From assembly GCA_023091735.1 (NCBI GenBank), contig JALKBU010000680.1:1-28058 (forward strand): 28,058 bases of DNA, in the 5' to 3' direction. Under the pieces are notes generated by a model. The model worked only from the letters and a program-made list of their open reading frames with translations, was not told where the DNA came from and did not search any database. The position numbers and the translations under genes are program-made. Positions within the stretch are counted from its first letter, which is position 1, and each line of letters begins with the position of its first letter. Below, piece by piece: positions 26,133 to 28,058 of this stretch. The DNA comes from Trichomonas tenax (Eukaryota; Parabasalia; Trichomonadida; Trichomonadidae).

Positions 26133-27584
26133 ATGTCGATTCCGAAGACTGTGCAGTGTATGATCACCGGTGTCGTCCACGCTGTCGTTACTCAGTCCCA
26201 GAACGCGAAAAAATTGGAGATTTACTGTCAGCAGACGCTTCAAAGACTAAAAAGAGGTGAAAATATCTATTTCGCGATCGATTGTGAGGGTTTCGCACTG
26301 GGAACATCCTTTACATCCCTTGGGTTGCTGCAATTCGCAGAATGTTACCATGACGGTCTTCCGCCGCAAAATAAATCGATTCAATTAAAGCCAGGATTCC
26401 TTGTGAGGGCTCCTTTCAGCTACGAAGCAAAGAAGAGTCTGTCGTCTATCTTTTCGCATGAAAATTCTCACCTAATTATGTTTGCTTGCACCGGTGATGC
26501 ACCGATGTTGATGCAGAATGGAGTTGAGCTGAATCTTTCAAATATTCTTGATTGTCAAGCCATAGAATCGTGGTGCCGCAGTCTGTTAAATACTGTTCAA
26601 CACGCTAATAATGTATTTGAATACAAAATCGCTGAAGAGGTTTTCAACATGAAGCAAAACATGAGCTTTGAACAAATTTACTACGATCACTATCTAGAAA
26701 ATGATCCTTTCTCTTCAATGTTAAATGACGAATTTTGGAAATACTCATCAAATGACATTGCACTTACTGCACTATCACTTGCAGGAGCACTTAACCTCAA
26801 CAGTAATTCACTCACTGAAATAATTAATAATTCAAATAGATTAGTGTCTGAAATTATTTATTTAATCGAGAAACATGGTCATCTCGCTCCATCTATCAAT
26901 AGAGCTGTGAAGTATGAACTCCCATGCGTTAAAACCATAATTCCGAACTCTGAGAAAGCTTTAAAGTTATTCTACGCATCTTCCGTCTTTCTCAAAAACT
27001 ATGAGTTGTACAAAGAACTGTGTCCAGATGAAAAATGCTATTCTAAGTCACAATTACAAAAAGCGAATAATAGGGCGAAGCAATTCTTGCAAATGAATTC
27101 TCCAAAATCAATGTCCAAATCCAAGAAGAATAAGAGCACTCCAGAAAAGGCCAAAGCGAAATTAAATCCAACTATTGTGACTAAAAGTGATCATTCCACT
27201 AAATTGGTGTTCGAGAATATATCGAGCAAAATTCAGAAGCAATCGACAGAGCAAAATTCTTCTCAGTGCGAAAACTATTTTGGTGAACTTTACAAGAATC
27301 AATATCAATTGTACTTTCCATCTTATCAGGACGGCTTAACTCAATCATATTATATTGCAAATTATCAAACAAACCCGATGAATCAAATGTTTGGGCTGCA
27401 ATCCAATCAAAATATCATACAAATGCTCGGATTCCCGAAGCAGGATTCATCAAGCAACAATAATTATCAAAAGAGTTTGCAATCATTTGGTTTCCAACCT
27501 GATCAGCTATTAAAGAAGAACTACTATGTGCGTAATGTTCATAGCGAATCAAGGCAAAGCAGAGTTCGTAGATTGCGAAATTAA
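26133..27584 (+). CDS. DEDDy-type 3'-5' exonuclease domain protein with Q/N-rich tail
   Basis: This 483-residue protein has a predicted RNase D-like 3'-5' exonuclease domain at about residues 30-225. Exo I is AIDCEGFALG, with metal ligands D50 and E52. Exo II is IMFACTGDAPML, with D122, followed by GVELNLSNILDCQAIE, which lines up with the GI.L.NVFDTQ stretch of EXD1/Egalitarian-type exonucleases. Exo III is YSSND, with Y204 and D208, making it DEDDy. All four acidic ligands are present, so it may be active; EXD1-like relatives are often inactive RNA-binding proteins. A helical middle region (about 225-330) leads to a Lys-rich segment (SKSKKNKSTPEKAKAK). A Gln/Asn/Tyr-rich low-complexity region (about 375-465) follows, with a basic end (RQSRVRRLRN). 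No signal peptide or membrane segment. It likely acts on RNA or DNA ends in nucleus or cytoplasm; the substrate cannot be told. It converges with the Hsp70-like gene, 84 bp between stops. Confidence 0.82.
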   Translation: MSIPKTVQCMITGVVHAVVTQSQNAKKLEIYCQQTLQRLKRGENIYFAIDCEGFALGTSFTSLGLLQFAECYHDGLPPQNKSIQLKPGFLVRAPFSYEAKKSLSSIFSHENSHLIMFACTGDAPMLMQNGVELNLSNILDCQAIESWCRSLLNTVQHANNVFEYKIAEEVFNMKQNMSFEQIYYDHYLENDPFSSMLNDEFWKYSSNDIALTALSLAGALNLNSNSLTEIINNSNRLVSEIIYLIEKHGHLAPSINRAVKYELPCVKTIIPNSEKALKLFYASSVFLKNYELYKELCPDEKCYSKSQLQKANNRAKQFLQMNSPKSMSKSKKNKSTPEKAKAKLNPTIVTKSDHSTKLVFENISSKIQKQSTEQNSSQCENYFGELYKNQYQLYFPSYQDGLTQSYYIANYQTNPMNQMFGLQSNQNIIQMLGFPKQDSSSNNNYQKSLQSFGFQPDQLLKKNYYVRNVHSESRQSRVRRLRN

Positions 27585-27668
27585 TACTGAAATTGCTTTA
27601 TGTAAATATGTTTTTAATCGGAATAAAATTTTTAATCTGCGTTTGATAAAAAAATTAGGATAAAATGT

Positions 27669-28058
27669 TTAGTTTAGATGATACCTTTGGATCAGAGCCT
27701 TGAGTTCATTAACTTTTGCCTGATAATCAGCCACTGTCCTCGATCTTAGAACATCTTCATCTTCTTCTTCGAACCAATCTTCAAATCTTGCGATTTCTCT
27801 TGAAATTTCGCGATGATTTGGTTGAGTCCGTGCCCTCCTGTTACTTTGAGAAATGAGGCGATTGGCTTCCAAATCAAGATTTTCAATTTGTTCCTTAGTA
27901 TTCAAACTGTCAGCGAAGGAATTGACTTGCCGACTCATTTGATCTTGCTGATCTTGCGTAAAGAACTGATTGCTGATTCTAATACTATTGTTATATTCTT
28001 TTCCATTGCTTTTGACAATAGATTTGATTGATAAGTTTCCACCTGCATCGATTGTATA
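27669..28058 (-). CDS. Hsp70-family protein, C-terminal part (runs off the window)
   Basis: The minus-strand frame stays open from the stop at 27669 to the right edge, so the Met at 27938 is internal and not the start; 129 residues are visible. The upstream part reads YTIDAGGNLSIKSI, then SNGKEYNNSIRISN, then FFTQDQQDQM. This matches the last strands of the Hsp70 substrate-binding domain (FxIDANGxLxVxA, then GKxxxITITN, then LTxEExxxM) and the start of the helical lid. The lid is short and ends in ALIQRYHLN, without the EEVD of cytosolic Hsp70 or a KDEL-type ER signal. It is divergent from canonical Hsp70 (GGN for NGI, IRISN for ITITN), so it may be an Hsp70-like or specialised member. The ATPase domain lies outside the window. 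The stop codon lies in TAAA. Confidence 0.75.
   Translation of the reverse strand, partial: YTIDAGGNLSIKSIVKSNGKEYNNSIRISNQFFTQDQQDQMSRQVNSFADSLNTKEQIENLDLEANRLISQSNRRARTQPNHREISREIARFEDWFEEEDEDVLRSRTVADYQAKVNELKALIQRYHLN

Noticed and set aside
27669..27938. Stand-alone 89-residue gene starting at the Met at 27938
   Set aside because: The frame remains open upstream to the window edge with Hsp70-like sequence, so this Met is internal.
1..28058. CRISPR array, prophage, insertion sequence or bacterial operon
   Set aside because: No regularly spaced identical repeats, transposase or phage genes were seen. Gene content and spacing are those of a protist nuclear genome.

Overview
The window looks like nuclear DNA of a parabasalid protist of the Trichomonas/Tritrichomonas type (inference). 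The evidence is: long intronless ORFs in AT-rich DNA; eukaryote-only gene families (Sec24, kinesin-2, CHD remodeller, Hel2/ZNF598, FERM); initiator-like TCAYW motifs a short distance 5' of most start codons; and stop codons that often sit inside TAAA, which matches the known trichomonad habit of very short 3' UTRs with a UAAA signal. I cannot decide the species from the sequence alone.

Layout. 1-3321: cytosolic M1 (puromycin-sensitive type) aminopeptidase (+), tail to tail with a 786-residue coiled-coil protein of unknown function (-, 3354-5714). 5942-6012: tRNA-His(GUG) with pol III signals. 6939-7376: a small unknown protein (-) that is a diverged paralogue of another small protein at 16641-17099 (+). 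7377-9635: a long AT-rich intergenic stretch. 9636-11129: a talin-head-like FERM protein with a C-terminal membrane anchor (+), convergent with a ZNF598/Hel2-type RING/C2H2 ubiquitin ligase (-, 11624-12898); about 100-bp inverted repeat arms lie between them. 13593-15632: Sec24 COPII coat subunit (-). 17903-19867: kinesin-2 motor (+). 20635-25503: a CHD-type chromatin remodeller (+) with an apparent FYRN/FYRC module near its C terminus. 26133-27584: DEDDy 3'-5' exonuclease with a Q/N-rich tail (+). 27669 to the right edge: the C-terminal part of a divergent Hsp70 (-), visible only because the frame stays open to the window edge.

The genes do not form a pathway. They are individually transcribed housekeeping and cytoskeletal genes (peptide turnover, ER export, ribosome-collision response, flagellar transport, chromatin) separated by 30 bp to 2.2 kb of AT-rich spacer. 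The most unusual items are the CHD-FYR domain fusion, the rodless membrane-anchored talin-head-like protein, the inverted repeat that gives two unrelated convergent genes the same 3' flank, and the pair of small WFCENW-family proteins.
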